Shown one piece after another: positions 48,413 to 56,448 of a stretch of 64,000 nucleotides of DNA (its first letter is position 1; the number at the start of each line of letters is the position of its first letter). The DNA comes from Aquitalea denitrificans (GTDB lineage Bacteria > Pseudomonadota > Gammaproteobacteria > Burkholderiales > Chromobacteriaceae). Under the pieces are notes generated by a model, which made no database searches, was not told the DNA's origin, and saw nothing but the letters and a program-made list of their open reading frames with translations. The stretch is from NCBI RefSeq assembly GCF_009856625.1, contig NZ_CP047241.1, positions 3,968,001 through 4,032,000 on the forward strand, written 5' to 3'. A program made the position numbers and the translations under genes.

Positions 48413-49717
48413 TCAGCCCACCGGTGCCGCGGCCTGCACGCGGGTGACCAGTAGCTGGTCGATACGGTAGTTGTCGATGTCCACGACTTCAAACTTGTAG
48501 CCGGCGTACTCGACATGGTCGGTACGCTTGGGAATCTTGCGCAGCATGTACATCATGAAACCGGCAATGGTTTCGTAGTTCTCGTCGTCCGGGAAGCCAT
48601 CGATATCCAGTGCGCGCAATACGTCCTCCACCGGCGAGGCACCATCCACCAGCCAGCTGTCGGCATCGCGCTGCACGATCTGGTCTTCCTGGTTTTGCGT
48701 CACCAGGTCACCCATCACCGTGCTCATCACATCGTTCAGCGTGATGATGCCCACCACCAGCGCGTACTCGTTCATCACCACGGCAAAGTCCTCACGTGAG
48801 GCCTTGAAGCGTTCCAGCAGCTCGGACAAGGTCAGGCTGTCCGGGATGATCAGCACATTGCGGATGGTCAGCTCGCGCTTGATCGATACACTTTGCTGGT
48901 TGACCAGCCGGGTCAGAATATCCTTGGAATCCACATAGCCCACCACCGCATCCACCACCCCGTCACACACCAGGTATTTGGCATGCGGACTTTCGGCAAT
49001 CTTGCGCTTGATGCTGGCTTCTTCTTCCTGCAAGGTGAAATACACCACGCTTTCCCGCGCCGTCATCGACGACGGTACGGTGCGGCTTTCCAGCTCGAAC
49101 ACGTTTTCGATCAGGTGATGTTCCTGCTGCTGCAACACACCGGCCTCGGCCCCGGCCTCCATCATGGCCACGATATCGTCCGGTGTCAGATCATCCGGCC
49201 TTGCCGTGGGCAGGCCAAACAGACGGAACAAAGCATTGGCCAGGCTGTTGAACAACCACACCAGCGGCATGAACAAGGCAACACAAGCCTGCATCGGTCG
49301 TACCACCCGTACCGCAATCTGCTCCGGCGCCGACATGCCCAGCCGCTTGGGCATCAGGTCGGCAAACAGCACAAACAGCGAAGTCACCGAAATGAAAGAC
49401 AGCAAAAAGCTGACTCGCTCTACCCAGTCCGCCGCAAACACCATGTGCAGGGCCTGGGCAAAGTAAGGGCTGAAGGCGGCTTCGCCCATGATACCGGCCA
49501 TGATAGCCACGGCATTCAGGCCGATCTGCACCACGGTAAAGAACAAACCGGGCTGGGATTGCAGCGCCAGTACCCGCTCGGCACGGTTATCACCCTCTTC
49601 CGCCATTTGCCGCAGCTTGATCTTGCGCGCAGCCGCCAGCGATATTTCCGATATGGAAAAGAAGGCGCTGATCAAAATCAGTACGGCAATCACCATCAGG
49701 TTTTGAACCAGATTCAC
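48413..49717 (-). CDS. CNNM/CBS-domain inner-membrane protein (YtfL/PaeA family)
   Basis: 434 aa from a GTG at 49715-49717 (GGAAA upstream), matching the family start. An N-terminal CNNM membrane domain with about four segments (VIAVLILISAFFSISEISLAAARKIKL) is followed by two CBS domains (about 205-330; NVFELESRTVPSSM, NEYALVVGIITLNDVM) and a C-terminal CorC_HlyC domain (KFEVVDIDNYRIDQLLVTRV). It is close along its length to E. coli YtfL, reported as the polyamine exporter PaeA; related proteins move Mg2+ or Co2+. The upstream part of the open frame, 63 codons, has no family match. Confidence 0.9.
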   Translation of the reverse strand: MNLVQNLMVIAVLILISAFFSISEISLAAARKIKLRQMAEEGDNRAERVLALQSQPGLFFTVVQIGLNAVAIMAGIMGEAAFSPYFAQALHMVFAADWVERVSFLLSFISVTSLFVLFADLMPKRLGMSAPEQIAVRVVRPMQACVALFMPLVWLFNSLANALFRLFGLPTARPDDLTPDDIVAMMEAGAEAGVLQQQEHHLIENVFELESRTVPSSMTARESVVYFTLQEEEASIKRKIAESPHAKYLVCDGVVDAVVGYVDSKDILTRLVNQQSVSIKRELTIRNVLIIPDSLTLSELLERFKASREDFAVVMNEYALVVGIITLNDVMSTVMGDLVTQNQEDQIVQRDADSWLVDGASPVEDVLRALDIDGFPDDENYETIAGFMMYMLRKIPKRTDHVEYAGYKFEVVDIDNYRIDQLLVTRVQAAAPVG

Positions 49718-49886
49718 ACAGTATTTCCAGGGAGTTAGCGACGAGATGTCTTGTACAGAATAGCAGTCCCGCATGACAGGACTGAACATGTGGACAGTGG
49801 AATCAGTATAACAGACGAAAAAAACCTGCAAGACGGCAGCACGGTAGAATGAGCGACATCCTTCAACAGAATATGGCGATCTGATC

Positions 49887-50297
49887 ATGACTTGTCCGCT
49901 TTGCACCCTGCCTGCCGGCGAATTGCTGCACGAAGATGCCTTGCTCTGGGTTTTGCTGGTTGAAGAAGCCGGCTATCCCGGTTTCTGCCGCGTCATCTGG
50001 AAACAGCATGTGCGTGAAATGAGCGATCTCGCTCCAGCCGACCGGACACACCTGCTCGACTGGGTAATCCGTACTGAAATAGCCGTCCGCACAGTCATGC
50101 AGCCGGACAAGATCAACTTGGCCAGCCTGGGCAATGTGGTGCCGCATCTGCATTGGCATGTGATTCCACGCTTTGCCGACGATGCCCATTTCCCCAGCCC
50201 CATTTGGGCCAGCCCACAACGCAGCGGTGCCGACCATGGCAAAGCCGGCCTGGCAGACGGCTTGCGTGCTGCCTTGAAAAATCAGCCACTTGCCTGA
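49887..50297 (+). CDS. HIT-family protein
   Basis: 136 aa nucleotide-binding hydrolase or transferase. The histidine triad HLHWHVIPR is at about residue 89, and the N-terminal CPLC pair is seen in many bacterial HIT proteins. The C-terminal tail differs from Hint-type proteins and is closer to the Ap4A/diadenosine hydrolase-like group; the natural substrate is unknown. Divergent from the YtfL-like gene. Confidence 0.88.
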   Translation: MTCPLCTLPAGELLHEDALLWVLLVEEAGYPGFCRVIWKQHVREMSDLAPADRTHLLDWVIRTEIAVRTVMQPDKINLASLGNVVPHLHWHVIPRFADDAHFPSPIWASPQRSGADHGKAGLADGLRAALKNQPLA

Positions 50298-50404
50298 TGC
50301 AATGCAACACCCGGGCAGCTTGCCTGCGGTACAGGCTTCTGTGTAGGCTAGAGCAGTCCTGCTGGCATCCACCACTGCCAACAGGGCTGCGGAACCGCTT
50401 TCAA

Positions 50405-50424
50405 GCCGGCCCCTGGGCCGGCTC
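50405..50424 (+). other. Stem-loop between the HIT gene and the sulfurtransferase gene
   Basis: Stem AGCCGGCCC / GGGCCGGCT with a two-base apex and no T-run. It lies in a 189-base gap that otherwise shows only the AGGAG site of the next gene. Function unclear. Confidence 0.35.
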
Positions 50425-50486
50425 GTAAGCGGCTCCTCCTTGTGACAGGGCATACCGTCCTGCCTCCACCCAGCCAGGAGTAGCCG

Positions 50487-51323
50487 ATGTACAGCACCCT
50501 TATCAGCCCAGACCAGCTACAAAAGCAGGATCCCGAACATACCGTAATCCTCGACTGCCGCTTCCAGCTCACCGACCCGGAATACGGCCTGCATGCCTAC
50601 GAAGCCGGTCATATTCCCGGTGCCCTATACCTCAATCTGGATTATCACCTGTCCGGGGTAAAAACCGGCAGCAATGGCCGTCACCCGCTGCCGGACGGCC
50701 AGCGCCTGGCGGTGGATCTGGGTGCTGCCGGCATCACCGGCGATGTACAAGTGGTGTGCTACGACGACGCCGGTGGCATGTATGCCGCACGCGCCTGGAT
50801 GTTGCTGCGCTGGCTGGGCCACGCCGCCGTTGCCGTGCTGGATGGCGGCATTCAGGCCTGGCAGCAGGCTGGTGCCACACTGGAAACCGACAAAAAACGC
50901 CATATGCCACGTCGTTTTCCGGTGAATGTCAGCTTGGTGGAAACCGTCGATGCAGAGCAGGTGCTGGCTAATCTGACAGAGCAGGATTTTGTCGTGGTGG
51001 ATGCACGCAGTCCGGAACGCTTCCGTGGCGAGGGAGAAACCATGGACCCGGTTGGCGGTCACATTCCCGGCGCACGCAACCGTTTCTTCCAGCACAATCT
51101 GGATGGTAATGGCCGCTTCAAGGACCCGGCCTCCTTGCGCAGTGAATGGGAGGCGGTACTGGCCGGCATCAGCCCGGAAGAAATCGTCCACCAGTGCGGT
51201 TCCGGCGTCACCGCCTGCCACAACCTGTTGGCGATGGAATACGCCGGCCTCGGCGGCAGCCGTCTGTATCCGGGTTCCTGGAGTGAGTGGTGCAGCGATC
51301 CGGAGCGCCCGGTCGCCCGCTAA
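50487..51323 (+). CDS. sseA: 3-mercaptopyruvate/thiosulfate sulfurtransferase
   Basis: 278 aa, two rhodanese domains (about 1-125 inactive, 150-278 active). The active loop is CGSGVTA; Gly-Ser-Gly after the Cys is typical of mercaptopyruvate sulfurtransferases (SseA), not of thiosulfate-specific rhodaneses. Domain motifs are GHIPGALYLNLD and GHIPGARNRFFQHN. ATG with AGGAG upstream. Followed by a terminator. Confidence 0.92.
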   Translation: MYSTLISPDQLQKQDPEHTVILDCRFQLTDPEYGLHAYEAGHIPGALYLNLDYHLSGVKTGSNGRHPLPDGQRLAVDLGAAGITGDVQVVCYDDAGGMYAARAWMLLRWLGHAAVAVLDGGIQAWQQAGATLETDKKRHMPRRFPVNVSLVETVDAEQVLANLTEQDFVVVDARSPERFRGEGETMDPVGGHIPGARNRFFQHNLDGNGRFKDPASLRSEWEAVLAGISPEEIVHQCGSGVTACHNLLAMEYAGLGGSRLYPGSWSEWCSDPERPVAR

Positions 51324-51340
51324 GTCACGACCATGACAAA

Positions 51341-51370
51341 ACCGCCGTCTTCGGTATCCGGGACGGCGGT
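51341..51370. terminator. Hairpin between sseA and the serine hydrolase gene
   Basis: Stem ACCGCCGTC / GACGGCGGT with a 12-base loop, flanked by AAAA on the left and GTTT on the right, between two converging genes; it may work in both directions. Confidence 0.7.
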
Positions 51371-51388
51371 GTTTCGTCACAAGCCAGC

Positions 51389-51985
51389 TCAGGCCAGCAT
51401 GAAACGCTGCAATAACTGCTGACCCAGCGCCCAGCTTCCCAGCCCGGCATGGCTGCCCATATGACCGGCCTTGCCTGCATCCAGCAAGCGCACGCCCCAG
51501 CCAGATGCCATGGACTCGGCAACGGCGAAATCACAAAACAGATCATCGCGACTGGCCACCAGCACCGCCGGAACCGGTAGTACCGCGCAATCCGGCAACT
51601 CGAAACCGGAAAATGCCGGCATGGCAGCATCTTCGGGCAGTTCGCCACTGACACGGGCCCGTGCTTCCGTGATCGGCAAGGCCGGAGGTGCCACCAGCAA
51701 TACCCCCTTGATACGACGCTGCGTGGCAAAATCCACCGTACGCAACCAGGCCACCGTGGTATGACAACCCAGACTGTGTGCCGCCAACACAATGCGACCG
51801 GGGGTATCCCGCACCAGCGCATCCAGCGCCGCTACCCAGGCAGTAAGCTCCGGATACAGCCAGTCCAGCTGTTGTACCCGCCGCGCCAGCGGATAGGTCA
51901 GCTCCCACAGGGTTTGCCAGTGCCGGTCACCGGAATTTCCCCAGCCGGGCACGGTAATCAGTACTACATCATCATCGTCCAGCAT
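51389..51985 (-). CDS. RBBP9/YdeN-family serine hydrolase (alpha/beta fold)
   Basis: 198 aa from MLDDDDVVLITVPGWGNSG at 51983-51985 (AAGGG upstream). The N-terminal PGWGNSGDRHWQTLWE motif, the nucleophile AHSLGCHTT and the C-terminal GKAGHMGSHAGLG (catalytic His) define the family; the Asp is probably in ASRDDLFCDF. The longer open frame adds 28 residues without family match. Substrate unknown. Confidence 0.85.
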   Translation of the reverse strand: MLDDDDVVLITVPGWGNSGDRHWQTLWELTYPLARRVQQLDWLYPELTAWVAALDALVRDTPGRIVLAAHSLGCHTTVAWLRTVDFATQRRIKGVLLVAPPALPITEARARVSGELPEDAAMPAFSGFELPDCAVLPVPAVLVASRDDLFCDFAVAESMASGWGVRLLDAGKAGHMGSHAGLGSWALGQQLLQRFMLA

Positions 51986-52106
51986 CACGGCCCTTGTGCC
52001 TTGCTGATGCTGCCTGCTTAGCAGTAGCAGCATCATGGTTGATCGCCGCGTGACCACCCTAGCTGCCACGCAGGCAACAGGCTAAAGCTTAAGACGCGGG
52101 AATGCA

Positions 52107-52131
52107 AAACCGCCGGACAAGCCGGCGGTTT
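52107..52131 (-). terminator. Terminator after the His/Asp-rich secreted protein gene
   Basis: Stem AAACCGCCGG / CCGGCGGTTT with a short loop and TTTTGC on the minus strand, 21 bases after the stop codon. Confidence 0.85.
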
Positions 52132-52151
52132 CCGCATGCAGCACAACGAGG

Positions 52152-52625
52152 TCAGCGCCGGCCCTCACCGGGCTGGTCTGGCCAGGGCTCGCCCGGCCGA
52201 CCATTACGATGATCATTGCCCCGGTAATCATTACCGCGATGGTCTTCGCCCTTGTGCCAGCCATTATCGTGACCATCGTGGCCATGTGGGTGCTCACGCT
52301 GATAGCGTGGGGCATATTCCTCGCGGTACCACTGGTCCTGCACAAAATACACCCGCCGGTCACAAGCGTGGTAACGGCTGCAATAACGATCCCAGTGGCG
52401 GGCATGTCCCGGTGGAACACGCAGATAGATGGGCGGCTGGGCCACCACCACCGGACTGACAATCACCGGCTGCGGGTATAGCAAGACCGGAGGCGGATAA
52501 TTACCGATATCCAGCTGGCCGTAAAAGCCCGGTTCACCGATATTGACTGAAATGCCGACATTGGCAGCGAGTGCCGGTGCCGTGGCACCCAGTGCCAGCA
52601 GAAAAAATAGCAGACGGTTTCTCAT
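52152..52625 (-). CDS. Secreted protein with Pro-rich head and Gly/His/Asp/Asn-rich tail
   Basis: 157 aa from the ATG at 52623-52625. The signal peptide MRNRLLFFLLALGATAPALA is followed by GISVNIGEPGFYGQLDIGN and a Pro/Val segment (PPVLLYPQPVIVSPVVVAQ). A core with four Cys/Tyr/Trp landmarks (CSRYHACDRRVYFVQDQWY) comes next. The tail is very polar, with repeats such as HGHDGHDNGW and two RGNDY/RGNDH units. Similar short periplasmic proteins are common in betaproteobacteria without assigned function. The tail could bind metal. Confidence 0.78.
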   Translation of the reverse strand: MRNRLLFFLLALGATAPALAANVGISVNIGEPGFYGQLDIGNYPPPVLLYPQPVIVSPVVVAQPPIYLRVPPGHARHWDRYCSRYHACDRRVYFVQDQWYREEYAPRYQREHPHGHDGHDNGWHKGEDHRGNDYRGNDHRNGRPGEPWPDQPGEGRR

Positions 52626-52786
52626 GGCATGCATCCTGTGAAGTTGAGATTGAGCCAGCCGCCGACACACCTGCACTGCCGGCGAACACGCACAAACGAT
52701 AACTTCATCCTAGGCGTAAGACGTAAGAAAGGGTTAAGACAATCATTGCAATTTGTTGCCAGCACACGATGCTCAACACAAATTCA

Positions 52787-53569
52787 TCAAGCCGGCAGCG
52801 CCAGCGCGTAATCCACAATCAGCGGCGCATGGTCGGAGAACTTCTCCTCCTTGTACACCGAGGCAGCTTTTGCCAACGCCATCAGTGACGGTGTAACGAT
52901 GTGATAGTCGATGCGCCAGCCCACATCCTTGGCATAAGCCTGGCCGCGGTTGCTCCACCAGCTATAGCCGGGGAGATCCGGATACAGGCTGCGCCAGACA
53001 TCGCACCAGCCCACCCGGCTTAGCAGGTCTGTCATCCAGGCCCGCTCTTCGGGCAGGAAGCCGGAATTTTTCAGATTGCCCTTCCAGTTTTTCAGATCGA
53101 TTTCATTGTGGGCAATATTCCAGTCGCCACAGATTACGATATCCCGCCCGGCAGCTTTCAATTGCTCCAGATGTGGCATGAACACATCAAGAAACTGGAA
53201 CTTCACCTGCTGGCGTTCATCACTGCTGGAGCCGGAAGGCAGGTAGAGCGACACCACACTCAGATTACCGAAATCCAGCTGCAGGAAACGGCCCTCGGCA
53301 TCGATCCAGTCCACCCCCAAGCCTTCCACCACCCTGTCGGGCTGGCGGCGGGTGTACACCCCCACGCCGCTGTAACCCTTTTTCTCGGCATAGTGGAAGT
53401 AGCCAGTCATGCCATCGGGCGCGCGCATGCGCTCGCTCAGGTCCCCCGCCTGTGCCTTAAGCTCCTGTACACAGACAAAATCGGCAGCAATGCCGGACAA
53501 CCAGTCAAAAAAACCTTTCTTGTCCGCCGAGCGGATGCCATTGAGATTGGCTGAAACGATTCGAAGCAA
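52787..53569 (-). CDS. xthA: Exodeoxyribonuclease III
   Basis: AP endonuclease and 3'-exonuclease of base-excision repair. 260 aa with a TTG start at 53567-53569 behind AGGAG (six bases), giving the family start LLRIVSANLNGIRSA; an upstream ten-codon extension is not supported. Catalytic residues are in VQELKAQ, YLPSG, CGDWNIAH, DVGWRIDYHI and SDHAP. Divergent from pyrE. Confidence 0.95.
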   Translation of the reverse strand: MLRIVSANLNGIRSADKKGFFDWLSGIAADFVCVQELKAQAGDLSERMRAPDGMTGYFHYAEKKGYSGVGVYTRRQPDRVVEGLGVDWIDAEGRFLQLDFGNLSVVSLYLPSGSSSDERQQVKFQFLDVFMPHLEQLKAAGRDIVICGDWNIAHNEIDLKNWKGNLKNSGFLPEERAWMTDLLSRVGWCDVWRSLYPDLPGYSWWSNRGQAYAKDVGWRIDYHIVTPSLMALAKAASVYKEEKFSDHAPLIVDYALALPA

Positions 53570-53645
53570 TGCAGTCTCCTGTGCTATCCTTGCCGGCAAA
53601 TTTTCCAGCCGTTCAGATAGTTAACTAGTCTCTATGAGGAATGAT

Positions 53646-54290
53646 ATGAGCGATTTCCGCCAAGATTTTATCCGTTTTGCACTCGACAAGCAGGTATTGA
53701 AGTTTGGCGAGTTCATCACCAAGGCCGGGCGCAAATCGCCGTATTTCTTCAATGCCGGCCTGTTTAACGACGGTTTGTCCACCTTGCACTTGTCGCGTTT
53801 CTATGCCAAGTCGATAATGGCAAGCAATATCGAGTTCGACATGCTGTTCGGGCCTGCCTACAAGGGTATCATCCTGGCCGCCGGTGCCACCATGGCCATG
53901 GCCGAAGCAGGCCGCAATGTGTCTTTTGCCTATAATCGCAAGGAAGCCAAGGATCATGGCGAAGGCGGCACCCTGGTTGGTGCCCCCCTGCAAGGCCGCG
54001 TGCTGATCATCGACGATGTGATTTCCGCCGGTACCTCGGTACGGGAATCGGTCGAGCTGATCCGTGCCGCCGGAGCTACACCTGCCGGGGTGGCCATTGC
54101 ACTGGACCGCATGGAACGCGGTACTGGCAGCCTGTCTGCCGTGCAGGAAGTGGCCCAGCAATATGGCATGCCGGTTGTGGCCATTGCCACCCTGAAAGAC
54201 CTGCTGGGCTTTCTGGAAGACAGCCCGGAACTGGCGCAGCATCTGGCTGCAGTACGCGACTACCGCGCCCAATATGGAGTGAATGATTAA
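53646..54290 (+). CDS. pyrE: Orotate phosphoribosyltransferase
   Basis: Fifth step of pyrimidine synthesis (orotate + PRPP to OMP). 214 aa from the ATG at 53646 with AGGAA upstream; an ATG four codons before is less well placed. The PRPP-binding loop VLIIDDVISAGTS and the flexible loop YNRKEAKDHGEGG are intact. Its stop TAA is followed at once by the ATG of the next gene. Confidence 0.97.
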   Translation: MSDFRQDFIRFALDKQVLKFGEFITKAGRKSPYFFNAGLFNDGLSTLHLSRFYAKSIMASNIEFDMLFGPAYKGIILAAGATMAMAEAGRNVSFAYNRKEAKDHGEGGTLVGAPLQGRVLIIDDVISAGTSVRESVELIRAAGATPAGVAIALDRMERGTGSLSAVQEVAQQYGMPVVAIATLKDLLGFLEDSPELAQHLAAVRDYRAQYGVND

Positions 54291-54896
54291 ATGACCAAGC
54301 ATCTTCCTGCCTTGTTGCTCTTGCTGGGTTGCGGCACTGCCATGGCTGATGGTGCGCTGTACAAGTGGGTGGACGACGCAGGCAAGGTGCATTACAGCGA
54401 CTCCGCCCCGCTGCAGAACCAGAAGCAGGGGGTGGCCGAACTGAGCCGACAGGGTACCGTTCGCAAGCAGGCAGAAAGCGAGCAGGCCCGCCGCCAGCGC
54501 GAAGCCAGCGAAGCCCAGCACAAGCAGGAGCAGCAGCGCCAGCTGGATAGCGCCCGTTACGATAAGGGGCTGCTGGAAAGCTATCGCAATATCGACGAAT
54601 TAAAAGCTGACCGCGAAAAACAGCTGAGCATCCTGCAGGCATCGCTGGATGCCCAGTACTCACGCCTGAAATCTCTCAACCTGCAACTGCGCGACATGCT
54701 CAAGGAGCAGGATGTCAGTCAGAAAATGCACCGCCCGGTACCGGCTGGCCTGCAACACAATATCCAGGTGATTCAGCAGGAGCAGAAAGGCCTGGGTGCG
54801 CAGCTTGCCACCAAGCAGGCTGAATTCAACAGCGTGCGTCAGAAAATGCAAGAAGACATTACGCGCTACCAGCAGATCACCCGTAGCAGACAGTAA
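54291..54896 (+). CDS. DUF4124-domain periplasmic protein with coiled coil
   Basis: 201 aa: a signal peptide (MTKHLPALLLLLGCGTAMA), a DUF4124-type head (GALYKWVDDAGKVHYSDSAP) and a long Gln/Lys/Arg-rich coiled coil (about 50-200). The domain is common in beta- and gammaproteobacterial envelope proteins; function unknown. Zero-base spacing to pyrE means it is probably translated by reinitiation. Ends before a strong terminator. Confidence 0.85.
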   Translation: MTKHLPALLLLLGCGTAMADGALYKWVDDAGKVHYSDSAPLQNQKQGVAELSRQGTVRKQAESEQARRQREASEAQHKQEQQRQLDSARYDKGLLESYRNIDELKADREKQLSILQASLDAQYSRLKSLNLQLRDMLKEQDVSQKMHRPVPAGLQHNIQVIQQEQKGLGAQLATKQAEFNSVRQKMQEDITRYQQITRSRQ

Positions 54897-54899
54897 ATG

Positions 54900-54927
54900 A
54901 AAAAAGCCGGAAGATTCCGGCTTTTTT
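54900..54927. terminator. Bidirectional terminator after the pyrE pair
   Basis: Stem AAAAAAGCCGGAA / TTCCGGCTTTTTT with T-runs on both strands, between the DUF4124 gene and the convergent small secreted protein gene. Confidence 0.92.
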
Positions 54928-54946
54928 CATCCTATCGAACAGCCAT

Positions 54947-55273
54947 TCACTGACCGCCAGCGTCCTTGCGCTTCCAGGCCTCATCCAACTGCTTGGTTTG
55001 CTGTTGCATCTGCTGTTTTGCCGCAGCATCGGCACTGCCAGCCGCAGCCAGCTCATCCGTAGCACGCTGTACCGCCGCCTGGGCATCTGCCAGACGCTGG
55101 TCTGCCTGCAACTTGGCAGCCTGGGCTTGCTTGAGCCGCTCTACCGCCTGCTCCTGCATATTATTGGCCTGCTGATAGGCCATCTGCGCCGACAGCAATT
55201 GTTCATCGACCGTCTGCGCCAACAGTGGCAGCGGAGCAGCCAGCAGCATCACAAAGGCAAAATGTTTGATCAT
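54947..55273 (-). CDS. Small secreted coiled-coil protein
   Basis: 108 aa from the ATG at 55271-55273 (GAGAGGG upstream). The signal peptide MIKHFAFVMLLAAPLPLLAQ is followed by an Ala/Gln-rich heptad region over the remaining length (QAQAAKLQADQRLADAQAAV). No recognised family. The extension to 55324 lacks a ribosome-binding site. Confidence 0.7.
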   Translation of the reverse strand: MIKHFAFVMLLAAPLPLLAQTVDEQLLSAQMAYQQANNMQEQAVERLKQAQAAKLQADQRLADAQAAVQRATDELAAAGSADAAAKQQMQQQTKQLDEAWKRKDAGGQ

Positions 55274-55363
55274 TGGCCGGACCCTCTCACAGGTATTCTT
55301 GACTCTGTCATTATCCACACCCACAGCCGGCTTGACGATATCACCATGTCAGATCGACAAAAC

Positions 55364-55397
55364 AAAAAGCCCGGTCAGCTTGCCGACCGGGCTTTTT
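55364..55397 (-). terminator. Terminator of the tRNA-Lys array
   Basis: Stem AAAAAGCCCGGTC / GACCGGGCTTTTT with an eight-base loop and a T5 run on the minus strand, nine bases after the last tRNA. Confidence 0.93.
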
Positions 55398-55405
55398 GTA
55401 CTATC

Positions 55406-55481
55406 TGGTGGGTTGTGAGTGGCTCGAACACTCGACCTACGGATTAAGAGTCCGCTGCTCTACCAACTGAGCTAACAACCC
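55406..55481 (-). tRNA. tRNA-Lys (CTT), copy 1
   Basis: 76-base cloverleaf with encoded CCA. Acceptor stem GGGTTGT/ACAACCC, anticodon loop CTCTTAA (anticodon CTT), T-arm GTTCGAGC. Last gene of the array in transcription order. Confidence 0.97.
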
Positions 55482-55492
55482 GTGTAAAACGG

Positions 55493-55568
55493 TGGTGGGT
55501 CGGGCGAGATTCGAACTCGCGACCAACGGATTAAAAGTCCGCTGCTCTACCGGCTGAGCTACCGACCC
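55493..55568 (-). tRNA. tRNA-Lys (TTT), copy 1
   Basis: 76-base cloverleaf with encoded CCA. Acceptor stem GGGTCGG/CCGACCC, anticodon loop CTTTTAA (anticodon TTT), T-arm GTTCGAAT. Shares its anticodon stem with the CTT gene. Confidence 0.97.
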
Positions 55569-55598
55569 GATCTTGCTTGACGGCAAAACCGGAAAACT

Positions 55599-55674
55599 TG
55601 GTGGGTTGTGAGTGGCTCGAACACTCGACCTACGGATTAAGAGTCCGCTGCTCTACCAACTGAGCTAACAACCC
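55599..55674 (-). tRNA. tRNA-Lys (CTT), copy 2
   Basis: Identical by eye to the copy at 55406-55481; anticodon CTT, encoded CCA. Confidence 0.97.
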
Positions 55675-55685
55675 GTGTAAAACGG

Positions 55686-55761
55686 TGGTGGGTCGGGCGA
55701 GATTCGAACTCGCGACCAACGGATTAAAAGTCCGCTGCTCTACCGGCTGAGCTACCGACCC
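55686..55761 (-). tRNA. tRNA-Lys (TTT), copy 2
   Basis: Identical by eye to the copy at 55493-55568; anticodon TTT, encoded CCA. Confidence 0.97.
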
Positions 55762-55791
55762 GATCTTGCTTGACGGCAAAACCGGAAAACT

Positions 55792-55867
55792 TGGTGGGTT
55801 GTGAGTGGCTCGAACACTCGACCTACGGATTAAGAGTCCGCTGCTCTACCAACTGAGCTAACAACCC
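55792..55867 (-). tRNA. tRNA-Lys (CTT), copy 3
   Basis: Identical by eye to the other two CTT copies; encoded CCA. Confidence 0.97.
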
Positions 55868-55876
55868 GGGTAAAAC

Positions 55877-55952
55877 TGGTGGGTCGGGCGAGATTCGAAC
55901 TCGCGACCAACGGATTAAAAGTCCGCTGCTCTACCGGCTGAGCTACCGACCC
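55877..55952 (-). tRNA. tRNA-Lys (TTT), copy 3, first of the array
   Basis: Identical by eye to the other TTT copies. It is the promoter-proximal gene. The spacer to the next CTT gene is two bases shorter than in the other units. Confidence 0.97.
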
Positions 55953-55967
55953 ACGAAAGAGTTCGCA

Positions 55968-55996
55968 ACTATAATAAAACAGCCTTTTTCAGTCAA
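55968..55996 (-). promoter_or_regulatory. sigma-70 promoter of the tRNA-Lys array
   Basis: Minus-strand -35 TTGACT (55991-55996) and -10 TATAGT (55968-55973) with 17-base spacing, 15 bases before the first tRNA. AT-rich sequence lies upstream. Confidence 0.85.
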
Positions 55997-56089
55997 TACT
56001 TTTACCGAATTAATTTGAAAAAACCGGGGCATAGACCAGAAATTCATGCTAAACGGCTGGAACTCAGCCGCATTGCTGCAAGTCGAAAA

Positions 56090-56431
56090 TTATCCTGCCA
56101 CCTGGCCGGCATCTCTTGAAACCACCGCCTGCGATACCCATGTCAGATAAGCGGGCAAGCCCTGCGTGACTGGCACTGCGACGATTTCCGGCACATCATA
56201 GGGATGCAATGCCAGCAGACGCTGTTGCAAAGCCGCATAGCCTGCTTGTGTCGTCTTGATCAGCAAGGGAATTTCGCTGCTTTCTTCCAGCAAGCCTTGC
56301 CAGATATAAACCGACCGACAGGCGGGCAGGATATTGACGCAGGCAGCCAGTTGCTCCTGCACCAGAACATGAGCAATGTGTTTGGCCGTTGTTTCGTCCG
56401 GCACATTGCAAAACACCATCAGATAATTCAT
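56090..56431 (-). CDS. cutA: CutA1-type divalent cation tolerance protein
   Basis: 113 aa trimeric protein of the PII-like fold, named for copper tolerance; its molecular role is still unsettled. Family motifs are AACVNILPACRSVYIWQG, IPLLIKTT and LHPYDVPEIVAVPV. An AAGG site lies seven bases before the ATG (56429-56431). Only 17 bases separate this start from the divergent fxsA start. Confidence 0.95.
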   Translation of the reverse strand: MNYLMVFCNVPDETTAKHIAHVLVQEQLAACVNILPACRSVYIWQGLLEESSEIPLLIKTTQAGYAALQQRLLALHPYDVPEIVAVPVTQGLPAYLTWVSQAVVSRDAGQVAG

Positions 56432-56448
56432 ACGGATACCTTGATTCG

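Larger units (their letters stand above)
55406..55952. repeat. 193-bp tandem repeat carrying a tRNA-Lys pair, three units
   Basis: Units begin at 55406, 55599 and 55792; the first two are identical by eye, including the 30-base and 11-base spacers. The third lacks the long spacer and has a two-base deletion plus one substitution in the short spacer. A recent duplication or ongoing conversion is the simplest reading. Confidence 0.95.

Noticed and set aside
49718..49906. N-terminal extension of the YtfL-like protein
   Set aside because: The extra 63 residues have no family match and the GTG at 49717 aligns with the YtfL start and membrane segment.
55406..55952. Regularly spaced repeats that might suggest a CRISPR array
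   Set aside because: The repeated units are tRNA-Lys genes with conserved spacers; there are no variable spacers and no cas genes.
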